Positions 16,802-26,119 of a DNA stretch of 32,313 bases are shown one piece after another. The stretch comes from Candidatus Omnitrophota bacterium (GTDB taxonomy: Bacteria > Omnitrophota > Gorgyraeia > Zapsychrales > Fredricksoniimonadaceae), in the NCBI GenBank assembly GCA_013286575.1, contig JABDFL010000011.1, positions 1 to 32,313 on the forward strand. The letters run 5' to 3'. Every line of letters starts with the position of its first letter. Position 1 is the stretch's first letter. The position numbers were made by a program, and so were the translations under genes. A model generated the notes under the pieces. The model made no database searches. It worked only from the letters and a program-made list of their open reading frames with translations, and was not told where the DNA came from.

Positions 16802-16851
16802 CTGCAGCGTCCAATATATTTACGCGCTTCTGTGTGCGTAATTACTTAAAT

Positions 16852-16886
16852 AAAAAACCCAATGTCTCTGATTTCGAGTCATTGGG
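16852..16886 (-). terminator. terminator-like hairpin 1 with U-tract in the same leader
   Basis: Minus-strand RNA: CCCAATGaCTC-gaaatca-GAGaCATTGGG followed by TTTTTTATTT. Confidence 0.6.
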
Positions 16887-16954
16887 CACCATTGTCCAAG
16901 ATTGTTTTTCTGACATCCTTGCCAGAAATCCATTACTATTTATCGAACATTGGA

Positions 16955-16983
16955 AGTATATACTATAATAAAGGCTTTGTCAA
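16955..16983 (-). promoter_or_regulatory. strong sigma70-type promoter for the giant-gene operon
   Basis: Minus strand: TTGACA (16978-16983), 17 nt spacer, TATACT (16955-16960). Confidence 0.75.
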
Positions 16984-17030
16984 GATGACCGCCTCAAGAA
17001 AAATTTTAATAATCGGATATTTTTCATAAG

Positions 17031-18587
17031 TTATAGCAGATTAATGACTTCGGAAGGCAGGCGTTTGAGTTCCTGGGTGCCTAAAATCCGGATGGACCAG
17101 CGCATAAGATCCAGTTTTTGCTGTAGTTTCAAATCCGGGGTTGTGATGTTCTGCAGGCGGTTGCGGGACAGGAAAAAGATCTTACGCAGGGTCTCAAAAA
17201 CAATCCTGGCCTCTCTGGGATAAAGGCTGTCTTTAGTGATCTCTAAAAGATCATCATAAGCCATGGTGCTGACCACCGGATTATAATGGTCCATTTTTTG
17301 GATCAATATGGGGACCATGCTTTCAAAATAATCGTAACGGTCTAAAACGACCAGGGTATGCATGATCTCAACCTGGACAAAGGGAGAATCACTGCGGTTA
17401 AGCCGCCGGATCAAGATCCTAAGGATATTGGATTTTTCATTGCTCAAAACCTCATCAGCATATTTTTCTTTAAAGACCCGCACCGCGGCTGTGCATTTAT
17501 ATTCCCCCAGAGAATCATCCGCGATCATGGCCAACAAAATGTCCATGGGTTCATTGGCGTATTTTTGAGTATAGCCTTCCAAAAGGGCCCTATCATCAAA
17601 AATGGCCCCTGAAGAAATATTCGCCTGGTTGATATCATCCTGGTCCTGGGCCCATAGGGGGCTGATGAACAGCAATGTAAAAAATAAAAATAAAAAATGG
17701 ATTCCCGCTTTCGCGGGAATGACGGGAATGACTGGGAAAGTTGAGGTCTGTATAAACTCCATGGAAATATCCAATGCCCGATGCGAATGGGTCAGGGCCC
17801 CGACTGAAATACGGTCAACTCCGGCGGCCGCGTATTGCCTGATATTTTTTATGGTAATGCCTCCGGAAGCTTCCAGCAAAACACGGGATTTGGCTTTTTG
17901 ACGTAAATAAACTGCCTGCGCCACTTGTTTGGGCGTCATGTTGTCCAATAAAATAATGTCCACCTTGGAATCCAGAATTTCTTTTAATTGGTTGAGATCA
18001 TCGACTTCAACTTCGATTTTTTCCTTGGTCCTTTTTCTTAAAGTGCTGATGGCCTCGTTCATGTGGCGCGCACCGCAGGCAACGCGATGATTATCTTTGA
18101 CCAGGGCCATGTCATTAAGATTAAAGCGGTGATTGACGCCTCCCCCTGTCCGGACGGCATAACGCTGCAGCTGGCGCAATAAAGGGGTGGTCTTGCGGGT
18201 GTCCATAATAGCGGCTTTATACGGTTTAATTTTCTTAACAAATAAGCGGGTTTGAGTGGCAATGCCTGATAAAAAAGACAGCAGATTAAGGGCCACCCGT
18301 TCCCCTGAGAGCAAGGCCCTGGTGGGGCCGGAAATTTCCGCAATGATGCTGCCCTTGTGAACCGCTTGGCCGTCTTTGATCAAAGGGCGAAATATGATTT
18401 TAGAATTGAGGGCCTTAAAAACTTCACGGGCGAGATTAACGCCGCAGATGATCCCGTCGGATTTTGAGATCAGGCGTGCCTTGCTGCGTGAATTTGAAGG
18501 GACCAAATTATCAGTCGTAATGTCCCCTTCGCCGATGTCTTCGGCAAGGGCCAGTTGAATGATGGTTTTGACATATTCTGGTTTCAT
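17031..18587 (-). CDS. nadC: nicotinate-nucleotide pyrophosphorylase (carboxylating) fused in frame to an exported HEAT-like protein
   Basis: Residues ~1-280 are NadC (DTRKTTPLLRQLQRYAVRTGGGVNHR, LLDNM, EASGGI...GVDRISVGALTHS). Then repeat-derived PVIPVIPAKAGIH, a signal-peptide-like FLFLFFTLLFISPLWAQ and a HEAT-like region. Confidence 0.9.
   Translation of the reverse strand: MKPEYVKTIIQLALAEDIGEGDITTDNLVPSNSRSKARLISKSDGIICGVNLAREVFKALNSKIIFRPLIKDGQAVHKGSIIAEISGPTRALLSGERVALNLLSFLSGIATQTRLFVKKIKPYKAAIMDTRKTTPLLRQLQRYAVRTGGGVNHRFNLNDMALVKDNHRVACGARHMNEAISTLRKRTKEKIEVEVDDLNQLKEILDSKVDIILLDNMTPKQVAQAVYLRQKAKSRVLLEASGGITIKNIRQYAAAGVDRISVGALTHSHRALDISMEFIQTSTFPVIPVIPAKAGIHFLFLFFTLLFISPLWAQDQDDINQANISSGAIFDDRALLEGYTQKYANEPMDILLAMIADDSLGEYKCTAAVRVFKEKYADEVLSNEKSNILRILIRRLNRSDSPFVQVEIMHTLVVLDRYDYFESMVPILIQKMDHYNPVVSTMAYDDLLEITKDSLYPREARIVFETLRKIFFLSRNRLQNITTPDLKLQQKLDLMRWSIRILGTQELKRLPSEVINLL
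17697..17732. repeat. palindromic element family A, copy 4, with tandem gggaatgac
   Basis: atggattcccgctttcgcgggaatgacgggaatgac at the nadC/HEAT junction. Confidence 0.85.
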
Positions 18588-21274
18588 GACAAATTAGATA
18601 AAACATTTTTAAGCTCGTTGACTTCCTTGGTCAAAGTGCTGAGACGTTCTTTTTCTTTGGTAATGATTTCTTCCGGCGCCTTGCTGACAAAAGCCTCATT
18701 ACTTAAACGCGATTGTAAGCCATCGATGGATTTTTGTTTTTGGGCTATTTCTTCCCTTTTCCGTTTCTTTTCCACCTCAAGATCAATGATGCCTTTTAAT
18801 GGCATGCAGATCTTGACTGTACCAACCAGGTCAAAAACCGCATCTTTGGATGTCGAGAATTCAGAAGAAATACTTAATGCTACCTTGGCCAAATGCGTAA
18901 TATAGGCGCTATTGATCTTGAATAATCCTGCCTGTACTTCGTTATCAGGGATTATTTCCACCATGACTTCCTGATTGGGCTTTATGTCCCATTGGATGCG
19001 TATTTTACGAATCGTGGAAATCACATCGATAATAGCCTGCATTTGCTTAGATGCTTCCTGATCGATTAAAGTTCCCTCTTTTTCAGGCCATGCAGCCAAT
19101 GAAAGGCATTGGTCCTTTGTGTTCATTTTGCTATAAATCTCTTCCGTTACAAACGGGATGAAAGGATGCATCATTTTCAAAGAATTTTTTAGGACAAAAA
19201 GGGCGGTTTTCTGAATGTTGGGATCATTGAGTTTAGTTTTAATCAATTCCAAGTACCAGTCGCAATAGCTGCCCCAAAAGAAATCCTGGATCAGGATCTC
19301 AGCTTCGGAATAACGGAATTCTTCAATGGCGCGGCTGACTTTTTCCATGGTTTCATAAAACCGGGCAATGATCCAGCGGGAAGGAAGGTCGAGATTGTTG
19401 ATATCCAGGTCATCGGAAAAAGATTGCTTCGCTACGCTCGCAATGACACCCCCCTCATGAGACCCCAGAGAGTGCGGATCAAGCCTTTTGACACCATATT
19501 CACAATTCATGAAAACCAGGCGGGAGGCGTTCCAGATTTTGTTGGCGAAGTTGCGGCCGATCTCGAATTTTTCTTTGGAGATGAAAATATCCTGGCCTGA
19601 GTTGATGATGAGGCTAAAGCGCAGGGCATCGGCGCCGTATTCATCTATGATTTCCAGGGGATCAATGGCATTGCCTAAGGATTTGGACATCTTGCGGCCC
19701 TTGGCATCACGCACTGTCCCATGGATCAGCACATCGGAAAAAGGCTTCTCCCCCATGAATTCATAACCTGCCATGATCATGCGCGCTACCCAGAAAAACA
19801 GGATTTCAGAGGCTGTCATCAAGGTATTGGTGGGATAAAAGTATTTTAAATCATTGTTTTGTTTGGGCCAGCCAAGCGTGGCAAAGGGCCAAAGCCAGGA
19901 TGAAAACCAGGTATCAAGGACGTCCTCATCCTGTTTTAACTCAACAGGCTTGCCGTGTTTGGCTTGCGCCTGGGCCTTGGCTTCCTGTTCAGATTTTGCA
20001 ACAAAATGATTCCCCTCTTTGTCATACCATACAGGAATGCGGTGGCCCCACCAAATCTGACGGGAAATACACCAATCGTGAATGTCTTGCATCCAATTGG
20101 TGTAGACCTTGGACCAATGCATTGGGTGGATCCTGATCTCTCCTTTTTGCACCGCTTGCGAGGCCGGCTTGGCCAATGGTTTCATGGAGACAAACCATTG
20201 CTTGGACAAATAGGGCTCCACCACTGTATCGCAGCGGTAGCAGTGGCCGACGGAGTTTTTGTGATCTTCGATTTTTTCAAGCAATCCCAAGGCTTCTAAA
20301 TCAGCTAAAATCTGTTTACGGGCCGTGAAACGATCCAGGCCCTTATATTTGCCGCCCTGCTCATTGATAGTGGCATCCGGATTCATCACATTGATCACAG
20401 GCAGATGATGACGCTGGCCCATCATAAAGTCATTGGGATCATGCGCCGGGGTCACCTTGACGGCACCTGTACCGAATTCTGCGGCCACTAAATCATCCTT
20501 GATAATTTTGATTTCACGGTCCATTAAAGGAAGGACCAAGGTTTTACCGATTAATTTCGTGTATCGTCCATCTTTGGGGTTAACGGCAACAGCTGTGTCA
20601 CCCAACATAGTTTCAGGGCGGGTTGTCGCTACTACGACATGCTGATCAGGGTCATCTTTGAGAGGATATTTCAAATGATAAAGCTTGCCGCTTTTCTCTT
20701 TATGCTCGGCCTCTTCATCTGAAAGGGCTGTCTGGCAGCGCGGGCACCAGTTGATGATGCGTTCTCCGCGGTAAATCAGGCCTTTCTTGTGCAGATGGAT
20801 GAAGGCCTCTTTGACGGCTTCACTATATTCATCGTCCATGGTAAAGCGGGTGCGTTCCCAGTCACAGGAAGAACCTAATTTTTCCAATTGGCTGATAATG
20901 GTGTCGCCGTATTCCTGTTTCCAAGTCCAGAGGCGTTTGAGAAATTCGTCACGGCCCAAATCCTGGCGGGTCTTGCCCTCCTTGGCCAATTGTTTCTCCA
21001 CCACATTCTGGGTGGCAATGCCTGCATGGTCCGTGCCAGGCATCCAAAGGGCCTCAAAGCCGTTCATGCGTTTGTAACGCACCATGATGTCCTGTAAGGT
21101 GTTATTCAGAGCATGGCCCATGTGCAGGATACCTGTCACGTTGGGCGGCGGGATGACAATGGTAAACGGCTTTTTAGTTAAGTCAGTTTTAGCATGAAAG
21201 ACATTATTGTCTTTCCAAAACTTGAGCCATTTGTCCTGTGTTTCTTTAGGATTATATTTTGAAGATAGTTCCAC
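18584..21274 (-). CDS. valS: valyl-tRNA synthetase
   Basis: PPPNVTGILHMGHALNNTL (HIGH) and GRKMSKSLGNAIDP (KMSKS); GTG start; ~25-codon repeat-derived insertion at 19421-19494; ATGA overlap with nadC. Confidence 0.97.
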   Translation of the reverse strand: MELSSKYNPKETQDKWLKFWKDNNVFHAKTDLTKKPFTIVIPPPNVTGILHMGHALNNTLQDIMVRYKRMNGFEALWMPGTDHAGIATQNVVEKQLAKEGKTRQDLGRDEFLKRLWTWKQEYGDTIISQLEKLGSSCDWERTRFTMDDEYSEAVKEAFIHLHKKGLIYRGERIINWCPRCQTALSDEEAEHKEKSGKLYHLKYPLKDDPDQHVVVATTRPETMLGDTAVAVNPKDGRYTKLIGKTLVLPLMDREIKIIKDDLVAAEFGTGAVKVTPAHDPNDFMMGQRHHLPVINVMNPDATINEQGGKYKGLDRFTARKQILADLEALGLLEKIEDHKNSVGHCYRCDTVVEPYLSKQWFVSMKPLAKPASQAVQKGEIRIHPMHWSKVYTNWMQDIHDWCISRQIWWGHRIPVWYDKEGNHFVAKSEQEAKAQAQAKHGKPVELKQDEDVLDTWFSSWLWPFATLGWPKQNNDLKYFYPTNTLMTASEILFFWVARMIMAGYEFMGEKPFSDVLIHGTVRDAKGRKMSKSLGNAIDPLEIIDEYGADALRFSLIINSGQDIFISKEKFEIGRNFANKIWNASRLVFMNCEYGVKRLDPHSLGSHEGGVIASVAKQSFSDDLDINNLDLPSRWIIARFYETMEKVSRAIEEFRYSEAEILIQDFFWGSYCDWYLELIKTKLNDPNIQKTALFVLKNSLKMMHPFIPFVTEEIYSKMNTKDQCLSLAAWPEKEGTLIDQEASKQMQAIIDVISTIRKIRIQWDIKPNQEVMVEIIPDNEVQAGLFKINSAYITHLAKVALSISSEFSTSKDAVFDLVGTVKICMPLKGIIDLEVEKKRKREEIAQKQKSIDGLQSRLSNEAFVSKAPEEIITKEKERLSTLTKEVNELKNVLSNLS
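19421..19494. repeat. palindromic element family B, copy 3, inside valS
   Basis: agattgcttcgctacgctcgcaatgacac...aagccttttgacac, read in frame on the minus strand as GVKRLDPHSLGSHEGGVIASVAKQSF. Confidence 0.8.
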
Positions 21275-21277
21275 AAT

Positions 21278-22843
21278 TTATTTTTTATCCTTCAACAATT
21301 TGTATTCAATGCTATCAACGAGTGCTTCCCAGCTGGCCTCGATCACGTTTTCATGGACCCCGACCGTTGTCCAGCTGTCATGCTGGTCCTGGGACTCGAT
21401 TAATACGCGTACTTTGGCCCCGGTACCTTCCTTAGTATCCAGCACACGGACCTTATAATCAGACAAATGCATGTCCGCGACCCCCGGATAGAATTTCTTT
21501 AAGGCTGTGCGCAAGGCACGGTCCAGGACTTCCACAGGCCCATGGCCTTCAATCGTTGCCATCTCATCATGGCCGTCGACTTTAAGCCTTACGGTGGCCC
21601 CTGCCAAAACAGATCCGTCGGGTTTTCGTTCGGTGAATACTTTAAAACCTTCCAGCTGATAAAAAGGCTGATACATTTTCAAACGGCGCTTCATGAACAA
21701 TTCAAAAGAAGCATCTGCCCCTTCGAATTGATAGCCCTGATGTTCTTTTTCCTGCAGCTCCTTCATGATCTCACGGGCTTCAGGGGAATTTTTATCCAGA
21801 TGGATATTTAATTTTTGCGCTTTAAGGATGATGGGCATTTTGCCGGCCAGCTCGGAAGTCAACAGGCGGCGGTGATTGCCCACGATTTCCGGTTCGATAT
21901 GCTCGTAAGCCAATGGGTTTTTAAGCATGGCATCTATATGGACACCGCCCTTATGCGCAAAAGCCGAATGCCCGATAAAGGGTTGGTTATTGGCCAGGGT
22001 GTAATTGCTGACATCGCTGATGTAATAGGAAGCATCCATCAGCATTTTGATCTTGTTATCGGGGATGGATTTTTTCTTCATTTTTGCATATAAGATGCAC
22101 ATGATCGTGCACAAATCCGCATTGCCGCAGCGCTCACCCATGCCGTTAAAAGTCCCCTGCACTTGTGTGCAGCCGGCATTGACGGCAACCAGGGAATTGG
22201 CCACCGCTAAGCCTTGGTCATTGTGGGTATGGATGCCCAAAGGCTTTTTGATCTTCTTTTTAACGTCTTTGACGATCTTGACAACTTCTTCAGGCAAGGT
22301 GCCGCCGTTGGTATCACATAAGATGATGCAGTCAGCACCGCCTGCCTGGGCCGCCAAGATGGAGTTTAAAGCGTATTTGGGATTGTTTTTATAGCCGTCA
22401 AAAAAATGCTCGGCATCATAAAAGACTTCCCGTTTATTCTTCTTTAAAAAAGCCACGGATTCCCGGATCATCTTTAAATTCTCTTCCAGGGTCGTTCTGA
22501 TCACATCAGTGACATGAAGGTCCCAGCTTTTGCCGAAAATGGTCACCGTCGGTGTTTGGCTGGCTATCAATTCCTTGAGATTAGCGTCATCTTCAGGCTT
22601 GATATTGGCCCGGCGGGTGGAACCAAATGCCGCTAATTTGGAATTCTGGAGTTTTTGGGCCTTCATCATCTCGAAAAATTCTTTGTCCTTGGGATTGGAC
22701 CCGGGCCAGCCGCCTTCAATATAATGAACACCCAGCTCATCGAGCTTATGGGTGATCTTGACCTTATCATTGACGGTATACGAGACCCCTTCGGTCTGAG
22801 AGCCGTCCCTGAGGGTCGTGTCGTAGATTATTATTTTATTCAT
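21278..22843 (-). CDS. cimA: (R)-citramalate synthase
   Basis: [60 protein letters not shown]-terminal LeuA-type regulatory domain; CimA family. Confidence 0.93.
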   Translation of the reverse strand: MNKIIIYDTTLRDGSQTEGVSYTVNDKVKITHKLDELGVHYIEGGWPGSNPKDKEFFEMMKAQKLQNSKLAAFGSTRRANIKPEDDANLKELIASQTPTVTIFGKSWDLHVTDVIRTTLEENLKMIRESVAFLKKNKREVFYDAEHFFDGYKNNPKYALNSILAAQAGGADCIILCDTNGGTLPEEVVKIVKDVKKKIKKPLGIHTHNDQGLAVANSLVAVNAGCTQVQGTFNGMGERCGNADLCTIMCILYAKMKKKSIPDNKIKMLMDASYYISDVSNYTLANNQPFIGHSAFAHKGGVHIDAMLKNPLAYEHIEPEIVGNHRRLLTSELAGKMPIILKAQKLNIHLDKNSPEAREIMKELQEKEHQGYQFEGADASFELFMKRRLKMYQPFYQLEGFKVFTERKPDGSVLAGATVRLKVDGHDEMATIEGHGPVEVLDRALRTALKKFYPGVADMHLSDYKVRVLDTKEGTGAKVRVLIESQDQHDSWTTVGVHENVIEASWEALVDSIEYKLLKDKK

Positions 22844-22844
22844 A

Positions 22845-24068
22845 TTAAGGTTGTTCCAATTTGAATGCCTTGTGTAATGATCTTACGGCTTTATCCGCTG
22901 AATCCTGGGCAATGATACAAGAAACAGAGATCTCAGAGGTGGAAATCATTTCGATATTGATATGATTGTCCGCCAGGGTTGAAAACATTTTGGCTGCAAT
23001 ACCGCTGTGGGAACGCATGCCGGAACCGACCAGGGACACCCTTGCGATATTCCTGTCTTCCAGGATCTCACCAGCCTTGATCCTATTTCCGATGGCTGTT
23101 GTGGCCTTGATGGCTTTATTGAAATCACCTTTAGGCACCGTGAATGAAATATCGGACAATTTATCATGCGGCACATTCTGGACGATCGTATCCACATTAA
23201 TGCCCTGCTTGGAAATTTCTTCAAAAATTTTGGCCGCAATGCCCGGCTTGTCCGGTACGGAACAAATGGTGATTTTGGCTTCGTTTTTATTGCAGGTAAT
23301 GCCGCGCACTGCGATTTCTTCTAATTTTTCATTCTCTTTAGTGATCATGGTCCCTTCCTCCTTGGAGAAGCTTGAACGAACATGTAACGGTATATTAAAA
23401 CGTTTGGCGACCTCGATGGAACGCGCCTGCATCACCTGGGCGCCTAAAGAGGCCATTTCCAGCATTTCTTCAAAAGTGATGGTCTTTATTTTACGGGCTT
23501 CTTTAACGATGCGCGGATCTGTCGTATAGATGCCGTCGACATCCGTATAAATTTCACATACTTTTGCTTTTAGCGCCTGGGCCAATGCCACGGCTGTCAA
23601 ATCAGATCCGCCGCGGCCTAAGGTCGTGATCTCATCATTGGCAGTGACCCCCTGATAACCCGCCACGATGACGATTTTATTTTCTTTAAAAGCCCTGTTG
23701 ATGCGTTTGCCGTCTATGGTCATAATACGCGCCTTGGTATGGGTCTTGTCGGTTTTAATGCCTACCTGGCTTCCGGTAAATGAAATGGCATCATAGCCCA
23801 ATTCCTTGATGGCAATGGCCAAAAGCGCGCAGGAAATTTGCTCGCCGGTGGATAAAAGCATGTCCATTTCACGCTCAGGCGGGGTCTTGCTTAAGCCTAA
23901 GGCCAATGCTTCCAGCTCATCGGTGGTGTCCCCAAGCGCTGAAACAACCACCGCGATGTCGGTGTGTTTGTTTTTATAAGCGACCACGCGCTGGGCCACA
24001 TTTTTGATGCGGTCGATATTAGCCACTGAGGAGCCGCCGAATTTTTGTACAATGATCTCTTTTTCCAT
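22845..24068 (-). CDS. lysC: aspartate kinase
   Basis: VQKFGGSSVANIDRIK, GRGGSDLTAVALAQAL, C-terminal tandem ACT domains; GGAG upstream of the ATG. Confidence 0.95.
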   Translation of the reverse strand: MEKEIIVQKFGGSSVANIDRIKNVAQRVVAYKNKHTDIAVVVSALGDTTDELEALALGLSKTPPEREMDMLLSTGEQISCALLAIAIKELGYDAISFTGSQVGIKTDKTHTKARIMTIDGKRINRAFKENKIVIVAGYQGVTANDEITTLGRGGSDLTAVALAQALKAKVCEIYTDVDGIYTTDPRIVKEARKIKTITFEEMLEMASLGAQVMQARSIEVAKRFNIPLHVRSSFSKEEGTMITKENEKLEEIAVRGITCNKNEAKITICSVPDKPGIAAKIFEEISKQGINVDTIVQNVPHDKLSDISFTVPKGDFNKAIKATTAIGNRIKAGEILEDRNIARVSLVGSGMRSHSGIAAKMFSTLADNHINIEMISTSEISVSCIIAQDSADKAVRSLHKAFKLEQP

Positions 24069-24092
24069 CTATTGTAAACTCCTTCTGTTAAA

Positions 24093-24145
24093 AGATTGCT
24101 TCGTCGCCCTTCGGGTTGTGCTAACTGCGCTCCTCGCAATGACAC
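24093..24145. repeat. palindromic element family B, copy 4 (half element)
   Basis: agattgcttcgtcgcccttcgggttgtgctaactgcgctcctcgcaatgacac; lacks the gccttttgacac tail. Confidence 0.75.
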
Positions 24146-24153
24146 GATACGCA

Positions 24154-25350
24154 CTATTTTAAAAAAAATTGGACCATCTCTTGGCCACTTTTAAATTTTA
24201 GGCCTTCTTTTGATGCTGCTTTTTCAGAATAACTTTTGACGCCATTGGATCCAATGCTTTCTCCCCACATCACAAAAGGCACCGGTGAGCGGTCGTGGGC
24301 GCGTTTGGCCACGGGTGTGGGATGGTCAGGAGAAATCAGTATCCTGACGCCCTCAGGTTTTTTAAAAGATTTCAAAATAGTGCCGACAACGTCCTGGTCA
24401 AATTTCTCACAGCACTCGAGCTTTGCCTTCCAATCACCGTTATGGCCGGCTTCGTCGGTGGCTTCCACATGGACGTATACAAAATCATGTTTTTTTAAGG
24501 CATTCAACGCATATTCGGCTTTGCCTTTATAATTGGTATCGTAGTAACCATTGGCTCCCGGGACACTAATGACATCTAAACCAGCTAAACGGCCTATGCC
24601 GTTGACTAAATCCACTGCTGAAATCACTGCCCCGCTTAATCCATAGGTGTCTTTAAATGAGGGCAGATTGGGAGATGCTCCCTGCCCCCACAACCAAACC
24701 ATATTGGCCGGATTTTCGCCTGAATCCTCACGCATTTTATTGATCTGGTGGCTGCCTAAAATCTCTTTAGACCTTTCCATGATCTTTAACAAATGATCGC
24801 TCTGCGGCCCTGCCGGCAAATATGATTTTACCGGCTGATCAATAATGTTATGCGGCGGCGTTGTTTTAAGGCCCAGCATGCCGGAAACATTAATGGTTTT
24901 CATGACCATTAAATGGCGATAGCTGTTACCCGGATAAAAACTCAGGTCCGGCCAATCCATCGAACGCTCCAGATCTTTTATCAAATTCCTGGCTTCATCC
25001 GTAGATATATGCCCGGCACTGTAATCAACCATGATGCCGTCTTTAACAGTGACCAGATTGCAACGGAATACCACTTCATCATCCTTGATCTTGATGCCTA
25101 AATTGGCCGCTTCCAAAGAAGCCCTTCCCGAAAGGTTCTTTTTAGGGTCGTAACCCATTAAAGCCAGGTTTCCGACGTCAGAACCCGGCGGCATGCCATC
25201 GGGGATGGTCTGCACCAGGGCAGAAAATCCATGCTGCACCAGATAATCCATGTTGGGCGTTTTGGCCGCCTCCATAGGGGTCTTTCCGTCCAATTCTTTT
25301 AAAGGCTCATCAGCCAGGCCGTCTGGGACTAAAATAATGTATTTCGTCAT
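24154..25350 (-). CDS. cofactor-independent phosphoglycerate mutase-like protein (archaeal-type ApgM; proposed homoserine kinase by context)
   Basis: MTKYIILVPDGLADEPLKELDGKTPMEAAKTPNMD, VHVEATDEAGHNGDW, SPDHPTP: alkaline-phosphatase-superfamily PGM. The track's TTG start (25362) is less likely than the ATG at 25350. Confidence 0.9.
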   Translation of the reverse strand: MTKYIILVPDGLADEPLKELDGKTPMEAAKTPNMDYLVQHGFSALVQTIPDGMPPGSDVGNLALMGYDPKKNLSGRASLEAANLGIKIKDDEVVFRCNLVTVKDGIMVDYSAGHISTDEARNLIKDLERSMDWPDLSFYPGNSYRHLMVMKTINVSGMLGLKTTPPHNIIDQPVKSYLPAGPQSDHLLKIMERSKEILGSHQINKMREDSGENPANMVWLWGQGASPNLPSFKDTYGLSGAVISAVDLVNGIGRLAGLDVISVPGANGYYDTNYKGKAEYALNALKKHDFVYVHVEATDEAGHNGDWKAKLECCEKFDQDVVGTILKSFKKPEGVRILISPDHPTPVAKRAHDRSPVPFVMWGESIGSNGVKSYSEKAASKEGLKFKSGQEMVQFFLK

Positions 25351-25379
25351 ATTATTGATCAAATCATTGGGGCCTGTCT

Positions 25380-25497
25380 CGGATTTGGTATTAAGGTGCT
25401 CCTGATTGAAACGCCTACGTCACAGCCTTATAGTACAGTGGTTTCCCTGTAACTAGCCCTGAGAACCGTCACCGTCCGCCCCTTAACACCAACTCCG
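25380..25497. repeat. inverted-repeat element family C (about 118 bp) between apgM and coaB
   Basis: cggatttggtattaaggtgc (25380-25399) matches the reverse complement of the other end, cggagttggtgttaaggggc (25478-25497), at 17 of 20 positions. Confidence 0.6.
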
Positions 25498-26119
25498 AGC
25501 CACCCAATGATACGAATTTAACTAAGTTTTTAGCAAGAGACTGTTTATCGGCTGCTTTAGCCAGAATTTTTCCATCTGCGTTAACAATGAAACCCTTATA
25601 GCCACCTTTCAAGGTATTAGCTACTACCAAATCACAGCCTGCCGACGTAAATAATGATCCGACTGTTTTTAAAATGTTCCCGGCGTTTAGATTTGATTCT
25701 AATTTAAATCCTACTAAAAAACTCTTCGGACTTAGACGCTTAATGTCATTTATAAGTTTCTTAGTCGGGGCTAAATTTAAGGTCAAAACTTTATCAGATG
25801 ATATTTTGTTTTTAGCTGCCCCTAAAACTTTAAAATCCGATACTGCTGCGGCATGAATGATAATATCGTATTTTTTAAGAAGCTCCTGGCTTAAGGCACG
25901 GGCCAATTCATCAAAAAAACGGTATTTAATGACCTTTATTTTTTTATCTGCCAGAGCGTGTGTCACCGGGCCTTCAATAATGGTGACTTGCGCATTCTTT
26001 TGGTTAAAAGCCCGGGCTATTAAATGCCCCATTTCCCCGCTGGAAACATTGCTGATGACACGCACATCATCAATAGGGGCCCATGTAGCCCCGCAAGTGA
26101 CAAGCACTTTTTTTTTCAT
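25469..26119 (-). CDS. CoaB-type phosphopantothenate--cysteine ligase (no CoaC domain in this ORF)
   Basis: [34 protein letters not shown] and [10 protein letters not shown]; the C-terminal residues and stop lie in an inverted-repeat element. Confidence 0.85.
   Translation of the reverse strand: MKKKVLVTCGATWAPIDDVRVISNVSSGEMGHLIARAFNQKNAQVTIIEGPVTHALADKKIKVIKYRFFDELARALSQELLKKYDIIIHAAAVSDFKVLGAAKNKISSDKVLTLNLAPTKKLINDIKRLSPKSFLVGFKLESNLNAGNILKTVGSLFTSAGCDLVVANTLKGGYKGFIVNADGKILAKAADKQSLAKNLVKFVSLGGSELVLRGGR

Noticed and set aside
22966-23529. 187 aa plus-strand ORF
   Set aside because: Antisense shadow of lysC.
538-24145. Repeats as a CRISPR array or IS elements
   Set aside because: Copies are dispersed kilobases apart with no regular spacers, no cas genes and no transposase in the window.
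23897-24154. 85 aa ORF MRIVSLRGAQLAQPEGRRSNLL...
   Set aside because: N-terminus is family B repeat translation, the rest an alternative frame of lysC.
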